From an uncultured Polaribacter sp. (GTDB lineage Bacteria; Bacteroidota; Bacteroidia; Flavobacteriales; Flavobacteriaceae): 64,000 nt of DNA. This document shows positions 1 to 8,213 of this stretch, piece by piece. The translations under genes and the position numbers were made by a program. Below the pieces are notes generated by a model. The model was not told the DNA's origin, searched no databases, and saw only the letters and a program-made list of their open reading frames with translations. Position 1 is the first letter of the stretch. Each line of letters begins with the position of its first letter. The stretch spans positions 1 to 64,000 of the forward strand of contig CALKEB010000004.1 of NCBI GenBank assembly GCA_938084845.1. Reading direction: 5' to 3'.

Positions 1-1
1 G

Positions 2-1390
2 TTACTTCCCAATACAAAAATTAGAAAAGATATGACCTAGTATATCTTTATCCACATCGTAATCGCCTGTGATTGCGCCTAAATGTCGTAAACACTCTCT
101 AATATCTATCGAAAATAAATCGGTAGATATTTCTAAATCAATTCCTTTTTGCACACTAGAAATTGAAATTAGCGCGTTGTTTAAAGCCTCAAAATGACGA
201 GAGTTTGTAACTATTGTTTCGTTATTGCTTAATGCACCAATATTAACTAAAGAAGTCAATTCTTCTTTCAAGGCCTCTATGCCAATGTTGTTTTTTGCAG
301 AAAGAGGCATTAAGTGTTCAATTTCGGCATGTAAGACGTCCATTTCTTCTTTAGAAATTAGATCTATTTTATTTACCACTACCAACAGCTTTTTATTTGG
401 AAATCGTTGTGTAATGTTTTCAATTTCTGCAATTCTATTCTCTTTTTCTTTTGCTTTAGCATCAATTAAAAATAGAATTAATTGGGCATTTTCTGCTTTT
501 TCATAGGCTTTCTTAATCCCAATAGTTTCTACAACATCTTCTGTTTTTCGAATACCTGCTGTGTCTATAAATCGAAACGCAACCCCTTCTATAATTACCT
601 CATCTTCAATTGCATCTCTAGTTGTACCTGCAATGTCTGAGACTATGGCTTTTTCTTCGTTTAATAAAGCATTTAGTAAAGTGGATTTACCCACGTTTGG
701 TTCTCCAATTATGGCAACAGGAATTCCATTTTTCATTGCATTACCAAAAGAAAATGAATCGATGAGTTTTTTTAGAACTGTCGTGATTTTAGTCACGAGC
801 TCTTTAAATTGTGTTCTGTCTGCAAACTCTACATCTTCTCCAGAAAAATCTAGCTCTAACTCAATTAATGCTGCAAAATCTAACAATTGCCCTCTAAGTT
901 CTTTTAATTGGTTAGAAATACCACCTCGCATTTGCTGAATTGCCATAGTATGACTAGCCTCAGAATTAGAAGCAATAACATCTGCTACTGCCTCTGCCTG
1001 TGATAAATCCATTTTTCCATTTAAAAATGCACGCATGGTAAATTCGCCATTATCTGCCATTCTACAACCATTTTGTAAAAATAATTGTAATATTTCTTGT
1101 TGTATATAAGTAGAACCATGACAAGATATTTCTACAACATGCTCTCCTGTATATGAGTTAGGATTTTTAAAAACAGAAACTAAAACTTCATCTAAAATAG
1201 AGCCCTCCTTGATAATGTGCCCTAAGTGTATTGAATGTGTTTTTTGATGTATTAATTTTTTTCCTTTTGTAATGGATTTAAAAAAACCATCTACAATAGA
1301 AATGGCATTTTCTCCAGAAAGCCTAATAACAGCAATGGCTCCAACACCAGAAGGTGTTGCTAAAGCTATGATAGTATCGTTTGTAATCAT
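2..1390 (-). CDS. mnmE: tRNA uridine-5-carboxymethylaminomethyl GTPase MnmE
   Basis: With MnmG this GTPase installs the (carboxymethyl)aminomethyl group on the wobble uridine C5 of certain tRNAs. The protein has the N-terminal tetrahydrofolate-binding domain, a helical domain, an inserted Ras-like G domain with P-loop GEPNVGKS at about residues 229-236, the G4 motif NKID, and the diagnostic C-terminal CIGK. The reading frame extends to 1405, but ATG at 1390 (MITNDTI) matches the family start. The longer start would overlap a TATTTTTG -7-like element at 1402-1395. The length of 462 residues is normal. The stop codon lies at the window edge, so the gene is complete. MnmG is not in the window. 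Confidence 0.96.
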   Translation of the reverse strand: MITNDTIIALATPSGVGAIAVIRLSGENAISIVDGFFKSITKGKKLIHQKTHSIHLGHIIKEGSILDEVLVSVFKNPNSYTGEHVVEISCHGSTYIQQEILQLFLQNGCRMADNGEFTMRAFLNGKMDLSQAEAVADVIASNSEASHTMAIQQMRGGISNQLKELRGQLLDFAALIELELDFSGEDVEFADRTQFKELVTKITTVLKKLIDSFSFGNAMKNGIPVAIIGEPNVGKSTLLNALLNEEKAIVSDIAGTTRDAIEDEVIIEGVAFRFIDTAGIRKTEDVVETIGIKKAYEKAENAQLILFLIDAKAKEKENRIAEIENITQRFPNKKLLVVVNKIDLISKEEMDVLHAEIEHLMPLSAKNNIGIEALKEELTSLVNIGALSNNETIVTNSRHFEALNNALISISSVQKGIDLEISTDLFSIDIRECLRHLGAITGDYDVDKDILGHIFSNFCIGK

Positions 1391-1394
1391 ATTG

Positions 1395-1402
1395 CAAAAA
1401 TA
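1395..1402 (-). promoter_or_regulatory. Possible -7 element immediately before mnmE
   Basis: On the minus strand the sequence reads TATTTTTG, matching the Bacteroidota TAnnTTTG consensus, with only four bases between it and the mnmE ATG. A transcript starting at the usual distance would have almost no leader. No clear TTG -33 element is seen. Confidence 0.35.
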
Positions 1403-1510
1403 CATAAAGAAATGATGACACGTTTAAAAATAAGAGACTTTACAAAGTAGTGCGTAATACACATTTCTTTTTCTTTTGAATTAGTGTAAACTTTTAAAAC
1501 CTTAAATACT

Positions 1511-1536
1511 TGTAACAAATTAATATATTAATCGTC
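1511..1536 (+). promoter_or_regulatory. ECF-type promoter TGTAAC-N16-CGTC upstream of DUF4870 gene
   Basis: TGTAAC at 1511-1516 and CGTC at 1533-1536 are separated by 16 bases, and the start codon follows at 1559. The same motif with the same spacing precedes the ECF sigma operon (26198-26223) and the MacB-like efflux operon (32221-32246). The flanking AT-rich bases also resemble the sigma-operon copy (TTAATCGTCC in both). This is a classical ECF -35/-10 arrangement. Control by the sigma factor at 26283 is inferred. Confidence 0.6.
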
Positions 1537-1558
1537 CAATTACTAAACGATTTATATA

Positions 1559-1897
1559 ATGAAAGAAAATAAACAACTTTTAGTACTAATGCATCTAAGT
1601 CAACTATTGGATTTTGTTTCAGGAATAGGAGGCTTTGTAGTTCCGCTTATTTTATGGTTAACAAAAAAAGATGAAGTTTATGGTATGGACCAACATGGAA
1701 AAGCCATACTAAACTTTAGAATCTCTATGTTTTTGTATGTTTTAATTTGTATCCCTTTAATTTTGTTGTTGGGGTTAGGTATTTTAGGATTAATAGTTTT
1801 GGGCTTTTTTTATTTAATATTTCCGGTAACAAATGCCATTAAGGCAAGTAATAATCAACCTCCAAAATATCCATTGTCCATTAAATTTATAAGTTAA
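1559..1897 (+). CDS. DUF4870 (Tic20-like) small membrane protein
   Basis: This 112-residue protein has the DUF4870 layout: a short cytosolic start, a hydrophobic segment around residues 18-35, the conserved motif MDQHGKAILNFRIS at about 47-60, and two closely spaced hydrophobic helices before the short tail. DUF4870 proteins are related to the Tic20 fold, and their function is unknown. The gene stands alone, convergent with the DUF4268 gene (13 bases apart). It is preceded by an ECF-type promoter, which suggests envelope-stress induction. The family call is confident, the role is not known. Confidence 0.85.
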   Translation: MKENKQLLVLMHLSQLLDFVSGIGGFVVPLILWLTKKDEVYGMDQHGKAILNFRISMFLYVLICIPLILLLGLGILGLIVLGFFYLIFPVTNAIKASNNQPPKYPLSIKFIS

Positions 1898-1910
1898 TAG
1901 AACAAGCTGT

Positions 1911-2345
1911 TTAGATAGCTTGTTTGATAAAGGCTTCATATTCATTAAAGAAAAGCTCTAACTTATCCATTTGATCAACAAAAAACTCATAACAATCTCT
2001 CCAGGTATTTTTGTTATAGATGCTAAATTTTTTATCAAAAGGAATGTATATTCTATGAATCTGTTTTCCATTTTCTAACACATAGCTTGCGTCAAAAATA
2101 ATTTCTGGTAGATCACTCGTTAACAAAGTTTTTAAAGAAAGCATTTGATCAAACAAAAGGGCATTCGCAATCTCTTCTGGATGTTCTAAATCTAAACAAA
2201 CCATTGCTTTTTTTCGATCGGCAACAAATTTAAAAGCAAACCCTTTTATTTTGGTATTGTATAAGATCCATTTTCTTGGAAAAGATTTTCCAAAGCTGGT
2301 CCAAAATTCCTTGCGTAATTGCGCAGCTTCATCTTTAGAGAACAT
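1911..2345 (-). CDS. DUF4268 domain-containing protein
   Basis: A 144-residue soluble protein that looks like the stand-alone DUF4268 domain: it starts MFSKDEAAQLRKEFW and has the conserved WILYNTKIKG and an acidic/aromatic C-terminus. In other proteins this domain accompanies nuclease-like modules, but the stand-alone form has no established function and no catalytic motif is evident. It lies 15 bases downstream of miaE on the same strand, so the two are probably cotranscribed. Confidence 0.8.
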   Translation of the reverse strand: MFSKDEAAQLRKEFWTSFGKSFPRKWILYNTKIKGFAFKFVADRKKAMVCLDLEHPEEIANALLFDQMLSLKTLLTSDLPEIIFDASYVLENGKQIHRIYIPFDKKFSIYNKNTWRDCYEFFVDQMDKLELFFNEYEAFIKQAI

Positions 2346-2360
2346 GATTTGGAGTGTTTT

Positions 2361-2942
2361 TTAACCGTGAATTTTGGCTAAATGGCCTCTTTCTTTCATC
2401 ATTTCTGCTTCGAAAGCTAAAAGTGCCTCCCATTTTTTATCTACAATTGCTCTATCTTGATAGTCTCTAGCAAATTTTAAGAATGTAGTGTAGTGATTGG
2501 CTTCAGAAATCATTAAATTTTTATAAAACTTCTTTAATTCCTCATCTTCCATGTTTTCAGAAAACACTTTAAAACGTTCGCAACTTCTGGCTTCAATTAA
2601 TGCAGCTACTAATAAACGCTGTACTAAGGCATCTGTTCTGTTTTTTGTTTTCGGAAAAAACTTTTGCAAGCGAACTGCATAATCATTTTTTTGTTCTCTA
2701 CCTAGTACCATCCCTCGCTTTACCATTAAAAGGTGTACCATCTTAAAATGCTGCATTTCCTCTATGGCAATAGAACTCATTTCCTTTACAAGTTCCGTTT
2801 CTTCAGAATAATTTATAATTATAGATACAGCATTAGAGGCTGCTTTTTGTTCTAAAAAAGCATGATCTGTTAATATTTGTTGCAAATTAACTTTAGCAAT
2901 TTCTGCCCAAGAAGTTTCAGTTTCAAATTGTAAGCCTAACAT
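2361..2942 (-). CDS. miaE: tRNA-(ms2io6A)-hydroxylase MiaE
   Basis: A non-haem diiron monooxygenase that hydroxylates the isopentenyl group of ms2i6A37 in tRNA. At 193 residues it has the expected ferritin-like four-helix ligand set: HAFLEQKAA at about 27-35, EEMQH at about 61-65, EARSCERF in the third helix and EANHY in the fourth. The start LGLQFETE is typical. It is first in a two-gene unit with the DUF4268 gene and diverges from the DbpA-type helicase. A TACTTTTG element at 2968-2961 may be its -7 region. Confidence 0.93.
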   Translation of the reverse strand: MLGLQFETETSWAEIAKVNLQQILTDHAFLEQKAASNAVSIIINYSEETELVKEMSSIAIEEMQHFKMVHLLMVKRGMVLGREQKNDYAVRLQKFFPKTKNRTDALVQRLLVAALIEARSCERFKVFSENMEDEELKKFYKNLMISEANHYTTFLKFARDYQDRAIVDKKWEALLAFEAEMMKERGHLAKIHG

Positions 2943-3053
2943 AATTTGTTTTTAAACGTACAAAAGTAAAAAAATATAACTCCTTTATTGGCAAAAGAGA
3001 CACTATCTTTGACAAGAATTTATTTCATACCAATTATAATCTAACCTTTTACA

Positions 3054-4367
3054 ATGGCCAATACGATAAAGAATCAAGAAGAAATTTTAGCGAAGCTAAA
3101 TATTTATGAGTTAAATGAAATGCAGAAAGAGGCTATTTCGGTTATCGAAAACACAAGGGATACCATAATTTTAAGCCCTACTGGTACTGGAAAAACCTTA
3201 GCTTTTTTGTTACCAACTTTAAAAATGATAGCTATTGATCAAAAAAATATACAGGTTTTAATTTTGGTGCCCTCTAGAGAGTTGGCCATTCAAATAGAGC
3301 AGGTAATCAGAGAAATGGGAACAGGTTTTAAGGTTAATGCTGTGTACGGAGGTAGATCTATGGCAAAAGATAAAATAGAGTTAAAGCATACGCCTAGTAT
3401 TTTGATTGGAACACCAGGTAGAATTTCAGATCATTTTGCCAACGATCGTTTTTCTAAAGAAAGTATTAAAACATTAATTCTAGATGAATTTGATAAATCT
3501 TTAGAGGTTGGTTTTGAATATGAGATGAGAGGAATTATAAATCAACTGCCCAACTTAGAAAATAGAATTTTAACCTCAGCGACTCAAGAAACTGAAATAC
3601 CCGATTTTGTTGGTTTAAAAAATGCAACAACACTAAACTATTTAACCGGTAAAAAACCAAAGAAACTTGATATAAAAATAGTAACCACGGCTGCAAAAAA
3701 TAAAAATGAAACTTTAGTTGAGCTGTTAAAATTTATAGGAAATCAACCAGGGATAGTATTTTGTAATCTAAAAAGTACTATCGAACAGGTAAGTGAATTT
3801 TTAACGAAGAATGCGATAGCCCATAGTTGTTTTTCAGGTGGAATGGAACAAAGAGATCGTGAACGTTCTTTAATTAAATTTAGAAATGGTACCTGTCAAA
3901 TTTTATTGGCTACAGACTTGGCTGCTAGAGGTATCGATATTCCTGAAATTAAGTACATTGTACATTATGAGTTGCCCCAAAGAGTAGAGGAGTTTACCCA
4001 TAGAAATGGAAGAACAGCCAGAGTCAATGCCAAGGGTACTGCTTATGTTTTAAAATGGGCTAAAGAACAATTACCAGATTTTATTAAAGGAGCCAATCAT
4101 CTTGACATTTCCAATCAACAAAAATTAAAATCCATTTATTGGGAAACATTGTTCATTTCTGGAGGAAGAAAAGATAAAATTTCTAAAGGTGATATTGCTG
4201 GACTGTTTTTTAAAAAAGGGAACCTAAATAAAGAGCAGCTTGGTGTCATTGAGCTAAAACACGATTGTGCTTTTGTGGCAATACCTAAATCTGAATCAGA
4301 AAGATTGGTACAACAATTAAATAACGTTTATTTAAAAAAGAAAAAAGTAAGAGTATTTTTAGTTTAG
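3054..4367 (+). CDS. DEAD-box-family RNA helicase with DbpA-type RNA-binding tail
   Basis: An ATP-dependent RNA helicase of 437 residues. Visible motifs are SPTGTGKT (motif I), PSRELA (Ia), TPGR (Ib), DEFD in place of DEAD (II), SAT (III) and HRNGRTAR (VI). From about residue 370 the sequence resembles the DbpA RNA-binding domain (GDIAGLFF, LGVIELKHDCAFVAIP), which in DbpA targets 23S rRNA helix 92. A role in late 50S assembly is therefore likely. The DEFD motif II is unusual but keeps the essential Asp-Glu. A TATCTTTG element lies at 3004-3011, though its -33 spacing is poor. Confidence 0.9.
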   Translation: MANTIKNQEEILAKLNIYELNEMQKEAISVIENTRDTIILSPTGTGKTLAFLLPTLKMIAIDQKNIQVLILVPSRELAIQIEQVIREMGTGFKVNAVYGGRSMAKDKIELKHTPSILIGTPGRISDHFANDRFSKESIKTLILDEFDKSLEVGFEYEMRGIINQLPNLENRILTSATQETEIPDFVGLKNATTLNYLTGKKPKKLDIKIVTTAAKNKNETLVELLKFIGNQPGIVFCNLKSTIEQVSEFLTKNAIAHSCFSGGMEQRDRERSLIKFRNGTCQILLATDLAARGIDIPEIKYIVHYELPQRVEEFTHRNGRTARVNAKGTAYVLKWAKEQLPDFIKGANHLDISNQQKLKSIYWETLFISGGRKDKISKGDIAGLFFKKGNLNKEQLGVIELKHDCAFVAIPKSESERLVQQLNNVYLKKKKVRVFLV

Positions 4368-4459
4368 AAAAATGTAATTATCTTACAAAAAAAATAAAAA
4401 TAATTTTTAAGACGGTGAAACATTCTTAAATTTACTATTTTGTATCATTATATTACTGT

Positions 4460-6283
4460 ATGTTAGAACTAGCGGGTATTATTATTTTAGGAATTTTAGC
4501 ACAATGGGTTGCTTGGAAGTTTAAGATTCCAGCCATTTTACCATTAATCTTAATAGGTTTATTGGTAGGTCCTATTGCTGCAACCTATCTTAGTGAAGAC
4601 GGTTCTAAGTGGATAGAGCCAATTTGGAACGGAGAAAAAGGTTTGTTTCCAGGAGATTACCTGTATTATTTTGTTTCATTAGCCATTAGTATTATTTTAT
4701 TCGAGGGTGGATTAACGCTAAAACGAAATGAAATAAAAAACGTTGGTCCTGTGATTACCAAACTAATCACTCTTGGATCTGCGGTTACTTTTTTTGGAGC
4801 CGCTATTATTGCACATTATACGTTTAATTTAGGTTGGGAGATCTCATTTCTATTTTCAGGTTTAATCATTGTTACTGGGCCTACTGTTATTACACCTATT
4901 TTAAGAAATATTCCATTAAAAAAAGATATTAGTACCGTTTTAAAATGGGAAGGTATTTTAATAGATCCAATAGGAGCATTAGTTGCAGTATTGGTATTTG
5001 AATTTATTAGTGTTGGAGGAGAAAGTGGATTTACCAAAACCGCCTTATTAGAATTTGGAAAAATATTATTATTCGGAACAACTTTTGGTTTTACATTCGC
5101 CCATGCGTTAGCCTATGCCATTAACAAAAAATTAATTCCACATTATTTACTTAATGTCGTTTCTTTATCTACAGTGCTATTGGTTTTTGTAGAATCAGAA
5201 CTATTTGCGCATGAGTCTGGTCTATTAGCTGTGGTAGTTATGGGTATGGTTCTTGGAAATAGTAAGTTAAATAATTTAAAAGAGTTGCTTTATTTTAAAG
5301 AATCTTTAAGTGTATTGCTCATTTCAATTCTATTTATTCTACTTGCAGCAAATATTAACATGAATCAGTTATTGTTGTTGTATACATGGAAAACAGCTGC
5401 TTTATTTGCTTTGGTCGTATTTGTTTTAAGACCTCTTGCTGTTTTTTTAAGTACCATAAATTCAAGATTAAAATTTAACGAAAAACTATTTATTAGTTGG
5501 GTTGGTCCTAGAGGTATTGTTGCAGCCGGAATTGCTTCTTTATTTGGTAGTAAACTACTTAAACAAGGGGTAGAGGGTGCAGAGTATATAACACCACTCG
5601 TTTTTATGATTGTTTTAGGAACAGTGCTTCTTAATGCAACAACAGCAAGGTTGTTTGCTAAAATAGTAGGTGTTTTTCTTAAAAGCTCTAATGCCATTTT
5701 AATTGTTGGAGCTTCTAGTCCTGCACGATTAATTGCAGGTTTCTTAAAAAGAAAAGGAAAACGAGTTATTATTATAGATTCAAATGAAAATTTTATCAAC
5801 CAAGCCATTAAAGAGGATTTAGAAGCCTTACCCGTGAATATTTATGACGATGATTTAAGGGATAATATTGAGCTGAATGATGTTGGATATTTAATTGCTA
5901 TTACTGGTAATGATGCAGTTAATACCTATGCCTTGACTAATTTTTCTAATGAATTTGGTGAGCATGGTGCTTTTAGATTAGCATCATCTTTAGAGGTTGT
6001 AAATTCTTCTGAAGAAGAACGTAAGGCGTTTTTTACACCTAATGACGATTATATAAACTTAAGTGAAGCCTTTAGAGAAAACCCTACAATAAAAGAAATT
6101 TTAATTGGGTCTAAGAAAGAGTATGATGCTATTTTAAAATCGTTAGAAAAAGAGGAAAAATCTATTCCACTTTTTATACAAAATAACAAAGGGATTTATT
6201 TGATTACTGAGTTTGAACAACAAGACTTTGAATTTAAAAACATAACACTTTCTTATCTAGGGAAAGAGATTGTAACTAAATAA
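4460..6283 (+). CDS. CPA1-family cation:proton antiporter with TrkA-N domain
   Basis: An integral inner-membrane antiporter of 607 residues. About the first 410 residues form some 12 hydrophobic helices of the NhaP/CPA1 type, including ISIILFEGGL, TGPTVI, EGILIDPIGAL and SWVGPRGIV, which carry the usual transport-site acidic and polar residues. From about 415 to 540 there is a Rossmann TrkA-N/RCK domain (AILIVGASSPARLIAGFL) that probably senses NAD(H) or another ligand. Na+(K+)/H+ exchange is the likely activity, and the ion cannot be told from sequence. It is monocistronic and convergent with dnaX (15 bases apart). Confidence 0.9.
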   Translation: MLELAGIIILGILAQWVAWKFKIPAILPLILIGLLVGPIAATYLSEDGSKWIEPIWNGEKGLFPGDYLYYFVSLAISIILFEGGLTLKRNEIKNVGPVITKLITLGSAVTFFGAAIIAHYTFNLGWEISFLFSGLIIVTGPTVITPILRNIPLKKDISTVLKWEGILIDPIGALVAVLVFEFISVGGESGFTKTALLEFGKILLFGTTFGFTFAHALAYAINKKLIPHYLLNVVSLSTVLLVFVESELFAHESGLLAVVVMGMVLGNSKLNNLKELLYFKESLSVLLISILFILLAANINMNQLLLLYTWKTAALFALVVFVLRPLAVFLSTINSRLKFNEKLFISWVGPRGIVAAGIASLFGSKLLKQGVEGAEYITPLVFMIVLGTVLLNATTARLFAKIVGVFLKSSNAILIVGASSPARLIAGFLKRKGKRVIIIDSNENFINQAIKEDLEALPVNIYDDDLRDNIELNDVGYLIAITGNDAVNTYALTNFSNEFGEHGAFRLASSLEVVNSSEEERKAFFTPNDDYINLSEAFRENPTIKEILIGSKKEYDAILKSLEKEEKSIPLFIQNNKGIYLITEFEQQDFEFKNITLSYLGKEIVTK

Positions 6284-6298
6284 AACTTGGGTTATTTT

Positions 6299-7993
6299 TT
6301 ATAAATCGAGTTCAAAAGTGTGTCTTAACTTATCTAGTAGTGGATTTTTCTTAACTAAAATTTTATACTTACCAGTGTTCCCATAGGCTTTTTTTTCTAT
6401 GATGGTTTTGTCTATATGTACCTTAGTAGCTATCCCATAATTATTTAAAGAAGTCCTTAAATACTGTAAAAATTTATGTTTTCCTTCTTTAAAGTGATCT
6501 TCAATTAATGTGCTGGGTAAACTTAGTTGTATCACAAAGTTTGGTAATAATTTAGGGGAACTAACACCTAAAGCTGTTGCCATAGTATTCTCTCCTTTAG
6601 CAATCATTTTTTTATGATACTCTTTCCAGAATTTTTCGAGTTGTTCCTGGGTAAATTCCTCTTTTGGATGATTGTCAAAATTTTCTTCTACAAGATTTTT
6701 TTTAACTTCTTTCTTTTCATGGATACTTTTTAAAGACAAAGAAGCACTTCTTTTTTGGACCGATTTTAAAATTGGTGTCGGTTTTGTTGGTCTTGCAGTT
6801 TCTTTAGGACTACTATTGTTGGGTAACTCTTTTTTAACTTCTTTTTTTACAAGAGGTTCAATTACTTTTTTAGCAGGTGATAGTGCTTGAAAAAAGGTTG
6901 CAGGAATTATGTAGTTAGCTGATTTTTTTTTTTCTCCATCAAAAGTGATAGAGGCAATTTGCATTAAGGTAAGTTCTACTAATAATCGCTGATTCTTACT
7001 AGCTCTATAGCTTAAATCACAGTCATTAGCTTTGTTAATGGCCTGCATTAAAAAAGGAATACTTGCTTTTACAGCTTGCGCTAAGTAGTTCTTTTTTGTG
7101 CTATCTCCAACTTCTAAAAGCGCTACCGTTGATTTGTCTTTGGCCACCAGTAAATCTCTAAAATGACTGGCTAAGCCATTTATAAAATGATGTCCTTCAA
7201 ATCCTTTACTTAATATGGTGTTGAATGCATTAAGCACTTCAGGTATTTTATTTTCTAACAATAAGCTAGTCATGTTAAAATACGTTTCGTAGTCTAAAAC
7301 ATTTAAATTTTCTGTTACGGCTTCTCTCGTTAAATTTTTACCAGAAAAACTTACAACTCTGTCAAAAATAGACAAAGCATCTCTCATGGCACCATCTGCT
7401 TTTTGAGCAATAATGTGCAATGCATCATCGTCTGCAGTAATAGCCTCTTTTTGACTAATTGTTTTTAAATAATTTTTAGCATCCAAAACACCAATTCTCT
7501 TAAAATCAAAAATTTGACAACGTGATAAAATAGTCGGAATTATTTTGTGTTTTTCTGTGGTTGCTAAAATAAAAATGGCATGTGCAGGTGGTTCTTCTAA
7601 TGTTTTTAAAAAAGCATTAAAAGCAGCCTGAGATAACATATGCACCTCATCAATAATATATACTTTATACTTACCAGTTTGTGGGGGTATACGTACTTGA
7701 TCTGTAAGACTTCTAATATCATCTACAGAGTTGTTAGAGGCAGCATCCAATTCAAAAATATTAAATGCAAAATCTTCTTCTGTACTTTCTACTTCTTGCT
7801 GATTTATTTTCTTAGCAAGGATTCTTGCACAAGAAGTTTTACCAACTCCTCTAGGTCCTGTAAATAATAAAGCCTGAGCTAAATGGTTGTTTTTTATGGC
7901 ATTCTCTAGCGTATTTGTTATGGCTTGTTGCCCAACAACATCCTCAAAGTTTTGAGGTCTGTATTTACGCGCAGAAACGATAAAATGCTCCAT
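6299..7993 (-). CDS. dnaX: DNA polymerase III subunit gamma/tau
   Basis: Clamp-loader ATPase of 564 residues from ATG at 7993 (MEHFIVSARKYRP). Motifs are GPRGVGKTSCAR (Walker A), IIDEVHML (Walker B) and LSRCQ (the SRC arginine finger). The four-cysteine zinc module of E. coli DnaX is absent and replaced by a short acidic stretch, as I recall for other Bacteroidota. After the core comes a charged, low-complexity linker and a C-terminal tau domain. The frame reaches 8017, but that codon lies inside the promoter -7 element. A run of 11 A at codons 354-357 could produce a shortened gamma form (see findings). Confidence 0.96.
   Translation of the reverse strand: MEHFIVSARKYRPQNFEDVVGQQAITNTLENAIKNNHLAQALLFTGPRGVGKTSCARILAKKINQQEVESTEEDFAFNIFELDAASNNSVDDIRSLTDQVRIPPQTGKYKVYIIDEVHMLSQAAFNAFLKTLEEPPAHAIFILATTEKHKIIPTILSRCQIFDFKRIGVLDAKNYLKTISQKEAITADDDALHIIAQKADGAMRDALSIFDRVVSFSGKNLTREAVTENLNVLDYETYFNMTSLLLENKIPEVLNAFNTILSKGFEGHHFINGLASHFRDLLVAKDKSTVALLEVGDSTKKNYLAQAVKASIPFLMQAINKANDCDLSYRASKNQRLLVELTLMQIASITFDGEKKKSANYIIPATFFQALSPAKKVIEPLVKKEVKKELPNNSSPKETARPTKPTPILKSVQKRSASLSLKSIHEKKEVKKNLVEENFDNHPKEEFTQEQLEKFWKEYHKKMIAKGENTMATALGVSSPKLLPNFVIQLSLPSTLIEDHFKEGKHKFLQYLRTSLNNYGIATKVHIDKTIIEKKAYGNTGKYKILVKKNPLLDKLRHTFELDL
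6923..6933 (-). other. dnaX: A11 slippery run inside dnaX
   Basis: On the coding strand, codons 354-357 read GAA AAA AAA AAA, an uninterrupted run of 11 A. Adding one base gives Lys-Ile-Ser-stop (about 359 residues). Losing one gives Asn-Gln-Leu-Thr-Thr-stop (about 361 residues). Thermus thermophilus makes gamma and tau by transcriptional slippage on a run of 9 A in dnaX, so function here is plausible but inferred. Confidence 0.5.
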
Positions 7994-8014
7994 TAATGAT
8001 CTAAATTTGTTCAA

Positions 8015-8045
8015 CAAAAGTAACCATCTAATCCGTTTTTTACAA
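8015..8045 (-). promoter_or_regulatory. dnaX promoter, TTG-N20-TACTTTTG
   Basis: On the minus strand TTG (8045-8043) and TACTTTTG (8022-8015) are separated by 20 bases, fitting the Bacteroidota -33/-7 consensus. The expected transcription start gives a leader of roughly 15 bases to ATG at 7993 and argues against the upstream ATG at 8017. Confidence 0.6.
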
Positions 8046-8158
8046 TAAGGTTTCTTAACAAAATGCTAAAGTTGTAAACAAAGTGTATGAAGTTTTACTT
8101 TATTTCGACATAACTTGTAATTCGGTTTTGTTATCGTGTTAAAAGTTCAGAAATTTGT

Positions 8159-8185
8159 ACCAAGAATAGTTTATAGATTCTTGGT
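8159..8185 (+). other. Hairpin in the msrA leader region
   Basis: ACCAAGAAT at 8159-8167 and ATTCTTGGT at 8177-8185 form a perfect 9-bp stem with a 9-base loop, ending 28 bases before the msrA start codon. No T run follows, so it is not an intrinsic terminator. It may be an operator dyad or a 5' UTR structure. Confidence 0.35.
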
Positions 8186-8213
8186 GCAAATTTTAATATA
8201 TCATTTAATTATT

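Noticed and set aside
5365-5808. 147-codon minus-strand frame inside the antiporter gene
   Set aside because: It is a shadow of a confidently assigned coding region with no motif of its own.
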